Below are positions 24,696 through 33,241 of a stretch of DNA of 64,000 bases, piece by piece. Made by a program: the position numbers and the translations under genes. Below the pieces are notes generated by a model. That model was given only the letters and a program-made list of their open reading frames with translations. It searched no databases and was not told the origin of the DNA. Numbering within the stretch: the stretch's first letter is position 1; each line of letters opens with the position of its first letter. The DNA is from CAVUPF01 sp963743285 (GTDB lineage: Bacteria; Actinomycetota; Thermoleophilia; Solirubrobacterales; 70-9): the NCBI GenBank assembly GCA_963743285.1, contig CAVUPF010000001.1:930001-994000 (forward strand), read 5' to 3'.

Positions 24696-24964
24696 CGCCG
24701 CGCCCAGCCTGAGGCGCGAACCTGCTCGGCGGCCTCGCGGCTTACCGCCAGTTCGCCCGAGCGCACGCGGTTGGCAAGTCGCCGGCGCAGGTTCGCCCCG
24801 CCCTCCCGCTCGGCGCCCAACGACGCAAGCTTGGCATCAGCCCCGAGTACGACCAGCTCACCTAGCTCGATGCGGTCACTCCCGAGCTCGCCTCGCAGCT
24901 CGTCCAGCGCTGCATGGACGAGCGGGGTCTCGGTGATCGCGTGTCGGCGGCGTTTCCTGGGCAT
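24692..24964 (-). CDS. Probable antitoxin of the PIN toxin
   Basis: 90 residues from ATG 24964 (AAGG four bases upstream). It is highly charged, with MPRKRRRHAITETPLVHAALDEL at the front and RVRSGELAVSREAAEQVRAS at the end. No ribbon-helix-helix or AbrB fold is evident, but size, charge, position and overlap with the PIN toxin gene point to an antitoxin. Extension to ATG 24991 is possible. Confidence 0.6.
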   Translation of the reverse strand: MPRKRRRHAITETPLVHAALDELRGELGSDRIELGELVVLGADAKLASLGAEREGGANLRRRLANRVRSGELAVSREAAEQVRASGWARR

Positions 24965-25189
24965 GACCTTAGTGTGGCACTGGTGCGACACTCCGACTCG
25001 ACAGGCAGGGCCTCTGAGCGGCCTCGACAGTCGCGATCTGCGGACCGATCTTCACGCGCGAGGCAGGCGCCAGGTCTGCTGGCGGGGGAGGAAGCCGCTA
25101 CGGCCGGCTCCGACCCGGGGCGGCGGGTGCGATGCCGCGCGTGGGGTTGGGGCCCCAAACGGACCGCTGCGGGGTGCCGCTGTTCGCTC

Positions 25190-25867
25190 TCAGGCCCCGC
25201 CCACGAGCCGCTCGTTCACCAATCGGGCGAAGACCACGTAGCGCTGGGCGGCGCTATAGAGCGGGTTGCAGGCGCTCAGCACGAGGCGCTCATAGCCGAC
25301 CGCCCTGACGATCCCGACATCGGTCGGTTCGACGATGGCGGTCCTCTGGACCCGGTAGATGAAGTGGGCGTAGGGCATCTCGAGGGTGATCTGATCGCCG
25401 GGCCGCATCGAGTCGATGTGGCGGAAGGGCGCCAGGTAGGTGGTGCGGTGGCCGGCGATCGCGACCGTGCCGCCCTGGCCGGGGAAAGGTGTTTCGGGGT
25501 AGTGGCCGGGCCCCTTCTCAAGGCTGGTGGTGTCGGTGCCCTGGATGACGACCATGTTCAACCCGGCCATCGCGGGGGCGATGATCCGACCGATCGCCTC
25601 GCCGGTGCTGACCTGTGCGGCGAAGCGCCGCGCCAGGACCTCGATCTGGCGCTTGGACCCTCTCACCCCGGCGATCGCGAGGCGATCGGCCCGGGTCGGG
25701 TACTGGGCTTCGAGGCTGCTGAGCTGGCTCGCCGCTTCTTCCTGCTTGATCGAGCTGTAGATCGAGGAGAGCGGCTCCTTGTAGGCGAGGGTGATCCCGA
25801 CATCGGCGATCACCACCAAACCGGCGGTGATCAGGGCGATCGAGGCGATGTGGCCGAGGCGCCGCAT
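25190..25867 (-). CDS. Class E sortase
   Basis: 225 residues from ATG 25867: an N-terminal membrane anchor (GHIASIALITAGLVVIADVGITLAY), a helical spacer, then the sortase barrel with catalytic His in VAIAGHRTTYLAPF, Cys in LVLSACNPLYS and Arg in VVFARLVNERL. Class E sortases of high-GC actinobacteria attach secreted proteins carrying LAxTG-type signals to peptidoglycan. An in-frame ATG at 25993 would add a long disordered tail. It is divergent from a CAP-domain secreted protein with which it shares the 182-base intergenic region. Confidence 0.88.
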   Translation of the reverse strand: MRRLGHIASIALITAGLVVIADVGITLAYKEPLSSIYSSIKQEEAASQLSSLEAQYPTRADRLAIAGVRGSKRQIEVLARRFAAQVSTGEAIGRIIAPAMAGLNMVVIQGTDTTSLEKGPGHYPETPFPGQGGTVAIAGHRTTYLAPFRHIDSMRPGDQITLEMPYAHFIYRVQRTAIVEPTDVGIVRAVGYERLVLSACNPLYSAAQRYVVFARLVNERLVGGA

Positions 25868-26049
25868 CGGTCGAAGTTTGGCAGCGTGGGGGTGGGGAGG
25901 GGCGTCGGCTCTGAGCGGCGGGCCTGGGTGCTGAGCCCGGGCGGGGGACAAGGCTTGGCCACCGATTTCGATTTGTGCCGAGATCTCATACATGTGTCCG
26001 GTGCAAGGGACGGGCTAAGGATTGACCGTGAGATGGCGACACAAAATGG

Positions 26050-26676
26050 GTGGGCCCCAAGATCGCAACCGCCTGTTTGGTGCTCGCGGCGCTTGCCTGC
26101 GCCGCGCTAGCGCCCTCGGCCGGGGCGATGGACCTTGGCCGCTTGATCGCGCCGGAGTCGGTCTGCCCCAACCAGGGCAGGCTCGAAGCTCCCGCCGCCG
26201 TGCAGGAGCAGGCGATGCGCTGCATGACCGACTTCGCCCGGCAACGCCGCGGGATGGCGGGGCTCGCCGATGCCGCCAACCTCGACCGCTCGGCCGTCGA
26301 TAAGGCGCGGGACATCATCCGCTGCGATGACTTCAGCCACACCGCCTGCGGTCGGAGCTTCAGCTACTGGATGCAGCGGGTCGGCTACATCCCGGCGCGT
26401 TGCTGGCGAGTGGGGGAGAACCTCGCCTGGGGGTCCGGCGAACTCGGCACCGTGCGGGCGATCTTCCGCGGCTGGATCTACTCCCCCGAACACCGGGCCA
26501 ACATCCTCGGCCCCTACACCCAGATCGGCACCGCCTTGTCGGTCGGCAGCCTCGAAGGGCACCAGGGCGCCCATCTCTGGATTCAGCACTTCGGCAGTCA
26601 TTGCACCGGGCCGCTGAGGCTGACGCGCCATCGCACCCCGAAGCTCGCCAGGGCGATCGTCGCGCCGGCCGGCTGA
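26050..26676 (+). CDS. Secreted CAP-domain (SCP/PR1-like) protein
   Basis: 208 residues from GTG. A signal peptide (ACLVLAALACAALAPSAGA) is followed by a CAP domain: MRCMTDFARQRRGMAGL, the DFSHTACGRSF segment with the first His, the conserved VGENLAWGSG, IFRGWIYSPEHRANIL with the second His, and IGTALSVG. Bacterial CAP proteins are extracellular and of largely unknown activity. Several cysteines suggest disulfides. It is divergently transcribed from the sortase gene; it has no obvious LPxTG-like tail, so it is not itself a sortase substrate by this reading. Confidence 0.85.
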   Translation: MGPKIATACLVLAALACAALAPSAGAMDLGRLIAPESVCPNQGRLEAPAAVQEQAMRCMTDFARQRRGMAGLADAANLDRSAVDKARDIIRCDDFSHTACGRSFSYWMQRVGYIPARCWRVGENLAWGSGELGTVRAIFRGWIYSPEHRANILGPYTQIGTALSVGSLEGHQGAHLWIQHFGSHCTGPLRLTRHRTPKLARAIVAPAG

Positions 26677-26941
26677 CGGCTCGCGCTGAGCGCGGCGCAC
26701 ACCGCGATGGCGGGGTGAGGCTGGCGGATGCGATCTCGGTCGGCGCCGCCGAGAGCGGGCTCCGGGAAGGTTGCGGGCAGCGGGAGGATCGGTCTTGGCG
26801 CTGCGGGGCCGGGGCGGGGGAGCGGTGCTCGGGAGGGCGAGAGAGGGCGAGGGAGCGATCGGAGTGCGGGTGGGCCGCAGCAGTCAAAGTCCGGGAAGCG
26901 CGGAACGCCATGCCGAGCGGCTGCGGAGCGCGATCAGCGCC

Positions 26942-27328
26942 TTACTCGTCCGCGTAGCCAGGGCGGGCCACCTCCAGCTTGCGTCGCACATGCTCACGCA
27001 GGCGGGCGGTCAGCTGGTCGAGCCGCCCGTCGAGCGCGCCGGAGCGGATCACCTCAGAGAGCCGGCGCTCGGCCGCCCGCACGGCGAGCGGCAGCTCCCC
27101 CTCGGCCGGGACCTCGAGGTCGCTGCCGAGCAGCTCCGCGAACAGGGCCAGGTCCTCCCGCAACGGTCCCTCGCCGGCCCGCAGCTCACGGGCGATCACG
27201 GCGCACAGGTTGGCGGCGACGAGCACCTGGAAGCGCTTCTCGCGCGGCGCCCAACCGCGCACCTCGGCGAGGAGGAACTCTGCCAGGGCGTCGAGGAGCT
27301 CCGGGGCGTCCGGGCGGTTCTGGGTCAA
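26942..27328 (-). CDS. DUF6285 family protein
   Basis: 128 residues from TTG 27328, which overlaps the stop of the phosphotransferase gene (TTGA). The all-helical sequence TQNRPDAPELLDALAEFL ... VLVAANLCAVIAREL is the DUF6285 family, regularly found downstream of APH-like phosphotransferases in actinobacteria. It is probably a small accessory or regulatory subunit of that enzyme. The long upstream open frame within the phosphotransferase gene is ignored because coupling fixes the start. Confidence 0.75.
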   Translation of the reverse strand: MTQNRPDAPELLDALAEFLLAEVRGWAPREKRFQVLVAANLCAVIARELRAGEGPLREDLALFAELLGSDLEVPAEGELPLAVRAAERRLSEVIRSGALDGRLDQLTARLREHVRRKLEVARPGYADE

Positions 27329-28308
27329 GCGGTCTTCCCGATCAGCTCCAGCATGTCCCACTCGGGCTCGCAGATCCGCCGACCGAGCGAGGCGAGCTCG
27401 TGGCTGCGGCGCACCCCGCTGAGGTGATCGTGCGCCTGGCGGGCACAGATCACCGCCCACTTGAGGTTTCCGAAGACCTCCCAGAAACGCAGCCGCTCGG
27501 GATCAGGCCGCGTTCCCCCGGCCCGCACGTAGGCATCGAGGAACGGCTCGAGGGTGCCGACACCGGCCACCGGCAGGTCGTCGTTGCCGAAGCGCCAGGA
27601 GCGGATGCAGAGCCAGCCGATGTCCTCGACCGGGTCGCCGAGGTGGGCCAGCTCCCAGTCGATCACGGCTCGCAGGCCATCGCCGTCGAGGATGAAGTTG
27701 CCGAGCCGGAAGTCGCCGTGGAGGAGCGCGGTCCCCGTCGGCGGTGGCGCCTGCGCCCGCAGCCAGCGCAGGCCGGCCTCGATCGCCGGGAGCGGCTCGG
27801 CGATCTCGTCGAGCATCCGCTCCCACTGTTCGATGACCGTTGCGAGTGGATCTGCGCCGGAGACCTTCAGCCCGGTCTCGCCGACAGGGATTGAGTGGAC
27901 CCTCGCCAGCGCCGCGCCCAGCTGCGCTGGTAAGCCGATCCGGGCTCGCTCGAACTCGGGCTTGCGCAGGAGCCGCGGCGCGACCGACTCCCCAGCGACG
28001 TGCTCCATCAGAATCCCCGCGGTCCCGAACCGTCCCCCTGCGGGCTCGACCTGGAGGATCTGGGGTACCGGGACGCCCCGATCGCCGGCCAGGCGGATCA
28101 GCCGCGCCTCTCCCTCCTGAGGCACAAGCGACTCCGAGCCAGGCGGATCCCGGCGCAGCACGAATCGCCTCCCGGCGGTCTCGACCAGCCAGGTCTCCCG
28201 TGATGCCCCGCCCGGGATCCTCGTCAGCCGAAGGTCATCGTTGCCGTGGCCCAGCCCGGCGAGGACCTCCGCCACGCCTGCTTCGGGCGCCTCGGGTCTA
28301 TTGCTCAT
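27325..28308 (-). CDS. APH-family phosphotransferase
   Basis: 327 residues of the aminoglycoside-phosphotransferase/choline-kinase fold. Seen are the N-lobe strand RFVLRRDPPG with the ATP-binding Lys replaced by Arg, the Brenner motif LLHGDFRLGNFILD with catalytic Asp, and AVIDWELAHLGDPVEDIGWL with the metal Asp. Family members of this branch often act on acyl-CoA-related or hydroxyl substrates rather than on antibiotics (compare ACAD10/11), so resistance should not be assumed. It is the middle gene of a three-gene unit, overlapping the upstream gene by 11 bases and the downstream gene by four. Confidence 0.85.
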   Translation of the reverse strand: MSNRPEAPEAGVAEVLAGLGHGNDDLRLTRIPGGASRETWLVETAGRRFVLRRDPPGSESLVPQEGEARLIRLAGDRGVPVPQILQVEPAGGRFGTAGILMEHVAGESVAPRLLRKPEFERARIGLPAQLGAALARVHSIPVGETGLKVSGADPLATVIEQWERMLDEIAEPLPAIEAGLRWLRAQAPPPTGTALLHGDFRLGNFILDGDGLRAVIDWELAHLGDPVEDIGWLCIRSWRFGNDDLPVAGVGTLEPFLDAYVRAGGTRPDPERLRFWEVFGNLKWAVICARQAHDHLSGVRRSHELASLGRRICEPEWDMLELIGKTA

Positions 28309-28999
28309 CCCCGGGTCCGTAGCGCGCGGCGAAGCGCTCTGGGATGTCGGCCGGATCCTTGTACCAGTACCAGGTGCAGGGATCGCGATCGAAGTCGTCG
28401 GGAGGGTCGGAGGGGTAGACGGGATAGCCGATCCAGCGCAGCGGCAGGATTTCGTTCATGAAGGCGCAGTGGGTGCAGTAGAGCGGAAACCCCTCGCGCC
28501 CGTAGGACCACTCGTGTGCGGAGTCGGTCACCCCCCAGCCCCCCTTGCCGTAGCGTCCCATCCGCCACAGGCGCTGCCCCGATCCGCAGGGGTTCATCCG
28601 GAAGATGAGTTTCTCGTCGTCCTCCTCGACCTCAAAGGCGCCCGGCGTGGGGCCGACCCCGCTGCAGGAGTGCGCGCGCCAGGTGGCGGCCAGGGCTTTG
28701 GCGATCTCGCGCCGGTCCGAGCCGGCGATCGTCTCGACCGGGCCCTTCCAGCCGCGCTCCAGGCTCCAGGTCCAGGCCTCCTTGACCCCCTCGTCTCCGA
28801 GCTTCTCCTTGACGAAGGAGATCAGGCCGGCCATCCCGTCTACGAGGAGGTCGTGGATGAACTGCGACTCGTGCTTCATCGCCTCGCAGAGACGCTTCGC
28901 CTCCTCGACGTCGCCCCGGTCGATCGCCTCGATCGTCCGGTCCATCGTCGGTCGCGACATCTCCCGCAGCTCCTCTTCGGAGAACCATCTCTCTTCCAT
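28298..28999 (-). CDS. Uncharacterised cysteine-containing protein
   Basis: 233 residues from ATG 28999, behind an AAGGAGGAGGT leader. Residues 1-110 are helical and acidic (EELREMSRPTMDRTIEAID). The second half has conserved-looking FRMNPCGSGQRL and GFPLYCTHCAFMNEI, giving C-G-S-G and C-T-H-C, plausible metal or cofactor ligands, then WYWYKDPADIPERF. No family is recognised. It is first in an operon with the phosphotransferase and DUF6285 genes, so a joint catabolic role is likely. Confidence 0.7.
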   Translation of the reverse strand: MEERWFSEEELREMSRPTMDRTIEAIDRGDVEEAKRLCEAMKHESQFIHDLLVDGMAGLISFVKEKLGDEGVKEAWTWSLERGWKGPVETIAGSDRREIAKALAATWRAHSCSGVGPTPGAFEVEEDDEKLIFRMNPCGSGQRLWRMGRYGKGGWGVTDSAHEWSYGREGFPLYCTHCAFMNEILPLRWIGYPVYPSDPPDDFDRDPCTWYWYKDPADIPERFAARYGPGDEQ

Positions 29000-29167
29000 A
29001 CCTCCTCCTTCATCCGAGGACATCAGTCATCCGACCCTACCCGCAGATCGACTCGTGCAGATGCGCTGTAGCTTCCTGGACGTACTCTCACCCGGAGATG
29101 GAACGATGAGGGATTCGAAGAGGTGCGCCGAGCGCGGTCCCGAGGCCTCATGGCGGGCACGCTTGTG

Positions 29168-29980
29168 ATGAGGCTCGACGGACAGGTTGCGCTCGTCACC
29201 GGAGCAGGGCGCGGGATCGGCCGAGCCGTGGCGCTGAAGCTGGCCGGCGAGGGTGCCGCGGTGGTCGTCAGCGAGCTGGACGAGCGGCCAGGCGCCGAGA
29301 CCGTTGAGCTGATCGAAGCGGGCGATGGTGCAGCTCACCTCGTTGCCGGTGATGTGACCGACTCCGACTTCGGCGAGCGGCTAGTGGAAGCCGTCCTTGA
29401 GAGGTTCGGGCGCATCGACATCGTGGTCAACAATGCCGGCGCCATCTGGAACACGACGCTCCTCAAGGCTACGGACGAGCAGTGGTATTCGATGATGGAC
29501 CTCCATGCCACTGCCCCGTTTCGGATTCTGCGCGCGGCTGGGCGCTATTTCCGCGAGGCGGCCAAGAGCGTCGACGGCGATGTCCCGCGCCGGGTCGTGA
29601 ACATCTCGTCGATCTCCGGACTTTATGGCGCCCCGACCGAGGTGAGTTACTCCGCGGCGAAGGGAGCGGTGATCGCTGTCACCCGCTCGCTCGCCAAGGA
29701 GTGGGGCCGCTACGGCGTCAGAGTCAACTGCGTCGCCTTCGGATTGATCGACACACGTTTGACACAGGCCGCCGATTCACCGGTGTCGATAGACATAGAT
29801 GGGCGTGAGATGAAAGTGGGGATCGCCCCGGCCGCTCGCGACATGATCGGCGCAATGACGCCGCTTGGCAGAGCCGGCACGGTCGAGGAGGCAGCGGGCG
29901 CCGTCTACTTGTTCTGTATTCCGGAGTCGGATTACATCACCGGCGAAGTGCTCGTCTGCAGCGGCGGCCTCCGAATGTGA
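29168..29980 (+). CDS. Short-chain dehydrogenase/reductase
   Basis: 270 residues. Classical SDR motifs are complete: TGAGRGIG (NAD(P) binding), NNAG, the catalytic Ser of VVNISSISGLYG, and YSAAK (Tyr-x3-Lys). The C-terminal TPLGRAGTVEEAAGAVYLF and ITGEVLVCSGG resemble FabG-like and hydroxyacyl-CoA dehydrogenases. It should reduce or oxidise a hydroxyl/keto group in the cytoplasm; substrate unknown. ATG 29168 is chosen where the fold starts; ATG 29150 is also open. It is divergent from the phosphotransferase operon. Confidence 0.88.
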   Translation: MRLDGQVALVTGAGRGIGRAVALKLAGEGAAVVVSELDERPGAETVELIEAGDGAAHLVAGDVTDSDFGERLVEAVLERFGRIDIVVNNAGAIWNTTLLKATDEQWYSMMDLHATAPFRILRAAGRYFREAAKSVDGDVPRRVVNISSISGLYGAPTEVSYSAAKGAVIAVTRSLAKEWGRYGVRVNCVAFGLIDTRLTQAADSPVSIDIDGREMKVGIAPAARDMIGAMTPLGRAGTVEEAAGAVYLFCIPESDYITGEVLVCSGGLRM

Positions 29981-30355
29981 GCCGACCGGCTCTGGCTTCC
30001 CGTCTTGCCGTCCCTACGTCTTGATCACGAAGAGCTTGGTCCCGACTGGGAGCGCGGTAGCTTTTCCGGGGAGATTTCGGACGTCACCCTCCCATACGTT
30101 CGCCCGACTTCTCTAGATCAGCAGCGGCGAGTTTGGCCGCTATCAACGCGACTGCAAGGGAAGCCAGCACCACGAAGCAGGCCATTAAGTTAGAGCCCTC
30201 GACGCTCGTTGATCGCTCCATTTGGACATAGACCGGTGCCTCATCGCCTCTCCTTGCAGGTAAGGCTACCGCGACTTGGTGTGGCTCCATTAGCCGTCCC
30301 GGCTTTCACCTCGAAAGGAGGACGTTCCGTCTTCCGGTGAGGAGAACCTCCGCGA
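29981..30355. other. Gap with possible gene remnants
   Basis: 375 bases before the IS3 remnant. On the minus strand two short coding-like tails are visible: one with a membrane span (ACFVVLASLAVALIAAKLAA, stop near 30084) and one reading NVWEGDVRNLPGKATALPVG and ending LFVIKT at about 30018. Neither has an upstream gene body. They look like debris of decayed genes; no function is assigned. Confidence 0.35.
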
Positions 30356-30893
30356 ATGCCAGCCCCGAAGAAGTACCCCGACGAGCTCCGCGAGCGATCC
30401 GTTCGCCTCGTCTTTGAGTCCGGCCGCCCGATCGCGCACGTAGCGCGAGATCTCGGCATCCACCACGAGTCCCTGCGCAGGTGGGTGCGCCAGGCCGAGG
30501 CCGACTCCGGCGGGCGGCCTGAGCTGCTCACCAACTCCGAGCGCGAGCGCCTCAAAGCGCTCGAGCGCGAGGTCAAGGAGCTGCGGCGTGCCAACGAGAT
30601 ATTCAACGCCTCGGTTTTTTTGCCTCCGAGCTCGACCCGCCCCGACCGAGGTGAGCGCGTTCATCGAGGAGAACCGCGATCGCTTCGGGGTCGAGCCGAT
30701 CTGTCAGAGCCTGGAGGTGTCTGCCTCCGCCTACTATCAGCGGGCAAAAAGGGCGCCCGCTCGGCCCGCCAGGCCGAAGACGAGCGCCTGCTCGCCGAGA
30801 TCCTGCAAGTGGAGCCCTCCCTACCTGAACGACCCGACGACCTGTCTGCGGATCTCTCTCATGCTCGGAAGGAGATCGAGACGGTGAACTCGC
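30356..30893 (+). pseudogene. IS3-family transposase remnant (OrfA plus start of OrfB)
   Basis: OrfA opens MPAPKKYPDELRERSVRLVF with the HTH IAHVARDLGIHHESLRRWV and the leucine zipper ERLKALEREVKELRRANEIF, all typical of IS3. A run of seven T at 30614-30620 marks the usual frameshift zone, but the frame is out by one. OrfB begins FIEENRDRFGVEPICQSLEV and SASAYYQRAKR, then changes frame at least once (SARQAEDERLLAEILQV) and stops near 30893, before any DDE residues. Only the first quarter of OrfB is left, so the element cannot move by itself. Confidence 0.75.
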
Positions 30894-30997
30894 CGCAGGC
30901 TGACATAACTCTCAGCCGGAGGAGAGGAGCCAGTCGTGTGGGCCCGTCGGTTTCAGGACTTCAAAGAGCGGTCGAGTGCCGCTGGTCGATCATCGAA

Positions 30998-31243
30998 TCA
31001 CAATTGCATATGGGGACTCGACCAACCGCTGACGAAGTCCATGACGTCGAGCATCACGTCCTCCTCGACAGCCCGGCCATTGCCCCGCAACTCGATGCGG
31101 AGCGACTCCAGTTGACCCAAGACCTCGCGCCGCGACACCCCGTGCTCCAGCTCGTCGCGGACGAGGTTGCGCATACGCGTCACCGGCTCTGCGGCATGCA
31201 GGGCCTCACGAAAGGCCGCAAGGATGTCCTCGTTGACTGCCAT
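30998..31243 (-). CDS. Small acidic protein next to the Tse2-like toxin gene
   Basis: 81 residues from ATG 31243. It is helical and charged: VNEDILAAFREALHAA, VRDELEHGVSRREVLGQL, ELRGNGRAVEEDVMLDVMD. No family is recognised. It begins 57 bases after the Tse2-like gene on the same strand, and could be its antitoxin/immunity partner (inference from position and size) or an unrelated gene. Confidence 0.5.
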   Translation of the reverse strand: MAVNEDILAAFREALHAAEPVTRMRNLVRDELEHGVSRREVLGQLESLRIELRGNGRAVEEDVMLDVMDFVSGWSSPHMQL

Positions 31244-31300
31244 CCCTGTCAAATGCTAAAGCCTGGGCGGGTGCAAATCGAGTCACCCATCCCACAGACC

Positions 31301-31675
31301 TCATTCCGACGGCTCGACCAACCGCCACTTCGAGCGCGTCTCAGCAAGCGCAGCCTGATACTCGTCGAACGTCATCGGCCGTTCAGGCTCGACGAATCCA
31401 TGGGTATCGGGCTGATCGGGGTCGGGTCGGTAGAGGAGCCCGTCGCCCAGTTCATCGCTTGAGATTTCCCAGACCCTGTCAAGACCGGTACCACCCCACT
31501 CAGGCGGCTTGCGATGCCTAGGCAGATGCTCGGGCGAACCCGGGCTGACGGACATACCTCCGGACACCGGGTGGACGAGGAGGTCTGCGCCAATCTCGAT
31601 ATCGATCACCCGGCGGGCGCCGAGCCGACGCGCAGATTCGCCGACGACCGGCCTTCCGTCGGAGTCCCGCTGCAT
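31301..31675 (-). CDS. Tse2-like ADP-ribosyltransferase toxin domain protein
   Basis: 124 residues. The block GGMSVSPGSPEHLPRHRKPP, EWGGTGLDRVWEI, and EPERPMTFDEYQAALAETR resembles the Tse2 ADP-ribosyltransferase toxin family, which includes stand-alone toxin-antitoxin members. ATG 31675 is the only canonical start in frame, but SSEALFRSMQRDSDG reads on upstream as if the protein began earlier in another frame, so a one-base indel at the 5' end is likely. It lies in a debris-rich region with IS3 and MFS remnants, typical for horizontally moved toxin genes. Confidence 0.55.
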   Translation of the reverse strand: MQRDSDGRPVVGESARRLGARRVIDIEIGADLLVHPVSGGMSVSPGSPEHLPRHRKPPEWGGTGLDRVWEISSDELGDGLLYRPDPDQPDTHGFVEPERPMTFDEYQAALAETRSKWRLVEPSE

Positions 31676-31860
31676 ACTGCGGAAGAGCGCCTCGCTGCTA
31701 TTTGCCGTCCGGGCTCACCGACTCCGCAGGCTATCTGTCATCGAGGCAGAAATGCCTGCTCAAAATTATGAAATCTATGTGCCTATTGACCAGTAAGTGA
31801 AACTAGATTGAACAGGATTATCGTGGACGTATGTGTGCCGACCTTTAAAACGGTCCAAGC

Positions 31861-32040
31861 AATCCGGATGGCCTAGCCGCGCTCGCCACCATCGCCGCCA
31901 CCGTGACCAACGCTCATCACGGCTCGCTCGTCAGCGACTACAAAGCAGCATTTCTCGCGTCGATCGGGCTTTCCGTCCTAGCCGTCCTCAACGTCGCCAT
32001 CCACATGAGAACTCGTGCCGCGCCCAAGGGAACCGCATGA
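31861..32040 (+). pseudogene. 3' remnant of an MFS-type exporter
   Basis: About 59 codons read AALATIAATVTNAHHG, then a last membrane span DYKAAFLASIGLSVLAVLNV and a basic tail ending PKGTA at TGA 32038-32040. This is the end of a DHA-type major facilitator. The stop overlaps the ATG of the siderophore-interacting protein (ATGA), so the two were an operon, probably siderophore export plus iron release. The rest of the transporter is missing upstream. Confidence 0.65.
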
Positions 32041-32819
32041 ATCGCCCCCGACTGAATCGTCCGCTCCGGAACCCCACCGTCGTTGAGACGGCTCAGCTAA
32101 CGCCGCACATGGTCCGCATCATCGTGGAGGGGCCAGAGCTTGAGGGTTTCGTCGTTGGGGAGTTCACCGACCATTACGTCAAGTGCCGATTCGGCGAGAG
32201 CACTCGCACATACACCGTCCGCGACTGGGACGCTGACCGGTTGCGGCTGACGCTCGATTTCGTCGTTCACGGCGAGGCGGGCATCGCGGGACCTTGGGCG
32301 GCCACCGCCCGTTCCGGCGACACGCTCACGCTCACCGGCCCCGGCGGCGGATACGCCCCGTCACCGGACGTCGACTGGCACCTGATGGTCGGCGACGAGG
32401 CCGTCATCCCGGCCATCGCCGTCTCGCTCGACCGGATCAACCCCGGAGTGCCAGTCTTTGTCATCATCGAGGTCGGCGGTCCCGAGGACGAGCAGCCGCT
32501 CCGCTCGTCCGGCAATCTGCGCCCGCAGTGGCTCCACCGTACCCTCGGCCCTGGCGAGGATCCCGATCTACAGTTGCAGGCCGTCCGCGCGCTCGATCTT
32601 CCCGAGGGTCGTGGTCAAGCGTTCGTCCACGGCGAGGCCGAGGCCGTCCTGCGCGTCCGCCGCCACCTCCTCCAAGAGCGCGGTATCCACCGAGACGACC
32701 TATCAGCGACCGGATACTGGAAGCTGAGGCGCACCGACGAGCAGTGGCGCGCGGAGAAGCGCGACTGGATCACCCAGGCCGAAGCCGACAGTCATCGTCC
32801 GCGCAACCAGTCTGGGTGA
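32037..32819 (+). CDS. Siderophore-interacting protein (FAD-binding ferric-siderophore reductase)
   Basis: 260 residues from ATG 32037 with AAGGGA upstream. The N-terminal barrel has TPHMVRIIVEGPELEGF, YVKCRFGE, and the FAD motif RTYTVRDWD (the family R-x-Y-T). It is followed by FVVHGEAGIAGPWA and the GDTLTLTGPGGGY turn. The C-terminal domain has LMVGDEAVIPAIAVSLD, WLHR, and AFVHGEAEAVLRVRRHLLQERGI. This is the ViuB/SIP family, which reduces Fe(III)-siderophores to free iron in the cytoplasm. It is intact although its upstream exporter partner is reduced to a tail. Confidence 0.9.
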   Translation: MNRPRLNRPLRNPTVVETAQLTPHMVRIIVEGPELEGFVVGEFTDHYVKCRFGESTRTYTVRDWDADRLRLTLDFVVHGEAGIAGPWAATARSGDTLTLTGPGGGYAPSPDVDWHLMVGDEAVIPAIAVSLDRINPGVPVFVIIEVGGPEDEQPLRSSGNLRPQWLHRTLGPGEDPDLQLQAVRALDLPEGRGQAFVHGEAEAVLRVRRHLLQERGIHRDDLSATGYWKLRRTDEQWRAEKRDWITQAEADSHRPRNQSG

Positions 32820-32823
32820 CGGT

Positions 32824-32961
32824 GTGAGCTTGGTGGACTATTGGCCCGCTCAAGAGCTGTTTCGGATCTCGACCGGCATTGAGCACCCCGACGACCTTGC
32901 CGACGACCTAGAGCGGGCACTCAACGCTGGCTTCTGGTTGGATCTTTCTGCGGCAGACTAA
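32824..32961 (+). pseudogene. 3' remnant of a cystathionine gamma-lyase/synthase-type gene
   Basis: 45 codons. The core ELFRISTGIEHPDDLADDLERAL is the signature end of Cys/Met-metabolism PLP enzymes (cystathionine beta/gamma-lyase and gamma-synthase), where R binds the substrate carboxylate. The catalytic Lys domain is absent and the first residues are not of the family. It is a truncated tail left by recombination. Confidence 0.65.
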
Positions 32962-33241
32962 GTAACGGATCAATGCGCAGCCGCCGGACTACGGGGCACG
33001 CTCAGATCCTCGAGCCGCTGACCCGTAGCCTCGCCAAAACAGAGCTACCGTCGTGAACTGGCTTCGGCCCTGCTCCTCGCCAAAAGCAGCCACGTCGTCC
33101 GCCGAGGCAAGACGCATGCTTGGGACGACAAGCAGCGCTCTCTCGCGGCACCGAACTGGCACCGCTGGCCGCCAAGAGCGAGCGTGTCCGTCTGCCGCAT
33201 ACGTCGCCGAACTTCCGTGCCAGAGCACTTAGCTTCCGATC

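Noticed and set aside
27325..28308. Aminoglycoside resistance gene
   Set aside because: The fold is APH-like, but the operon context (DUF6285) and lack of resistance-specific features favour a metabolic phosphotransferase.
32962..33241. Possible HigB toxin upstream of the HigA-like gene
   Set aside because: No frame on either strand shows RelE/HigB strands or catalytic residues; nothing could be supported.
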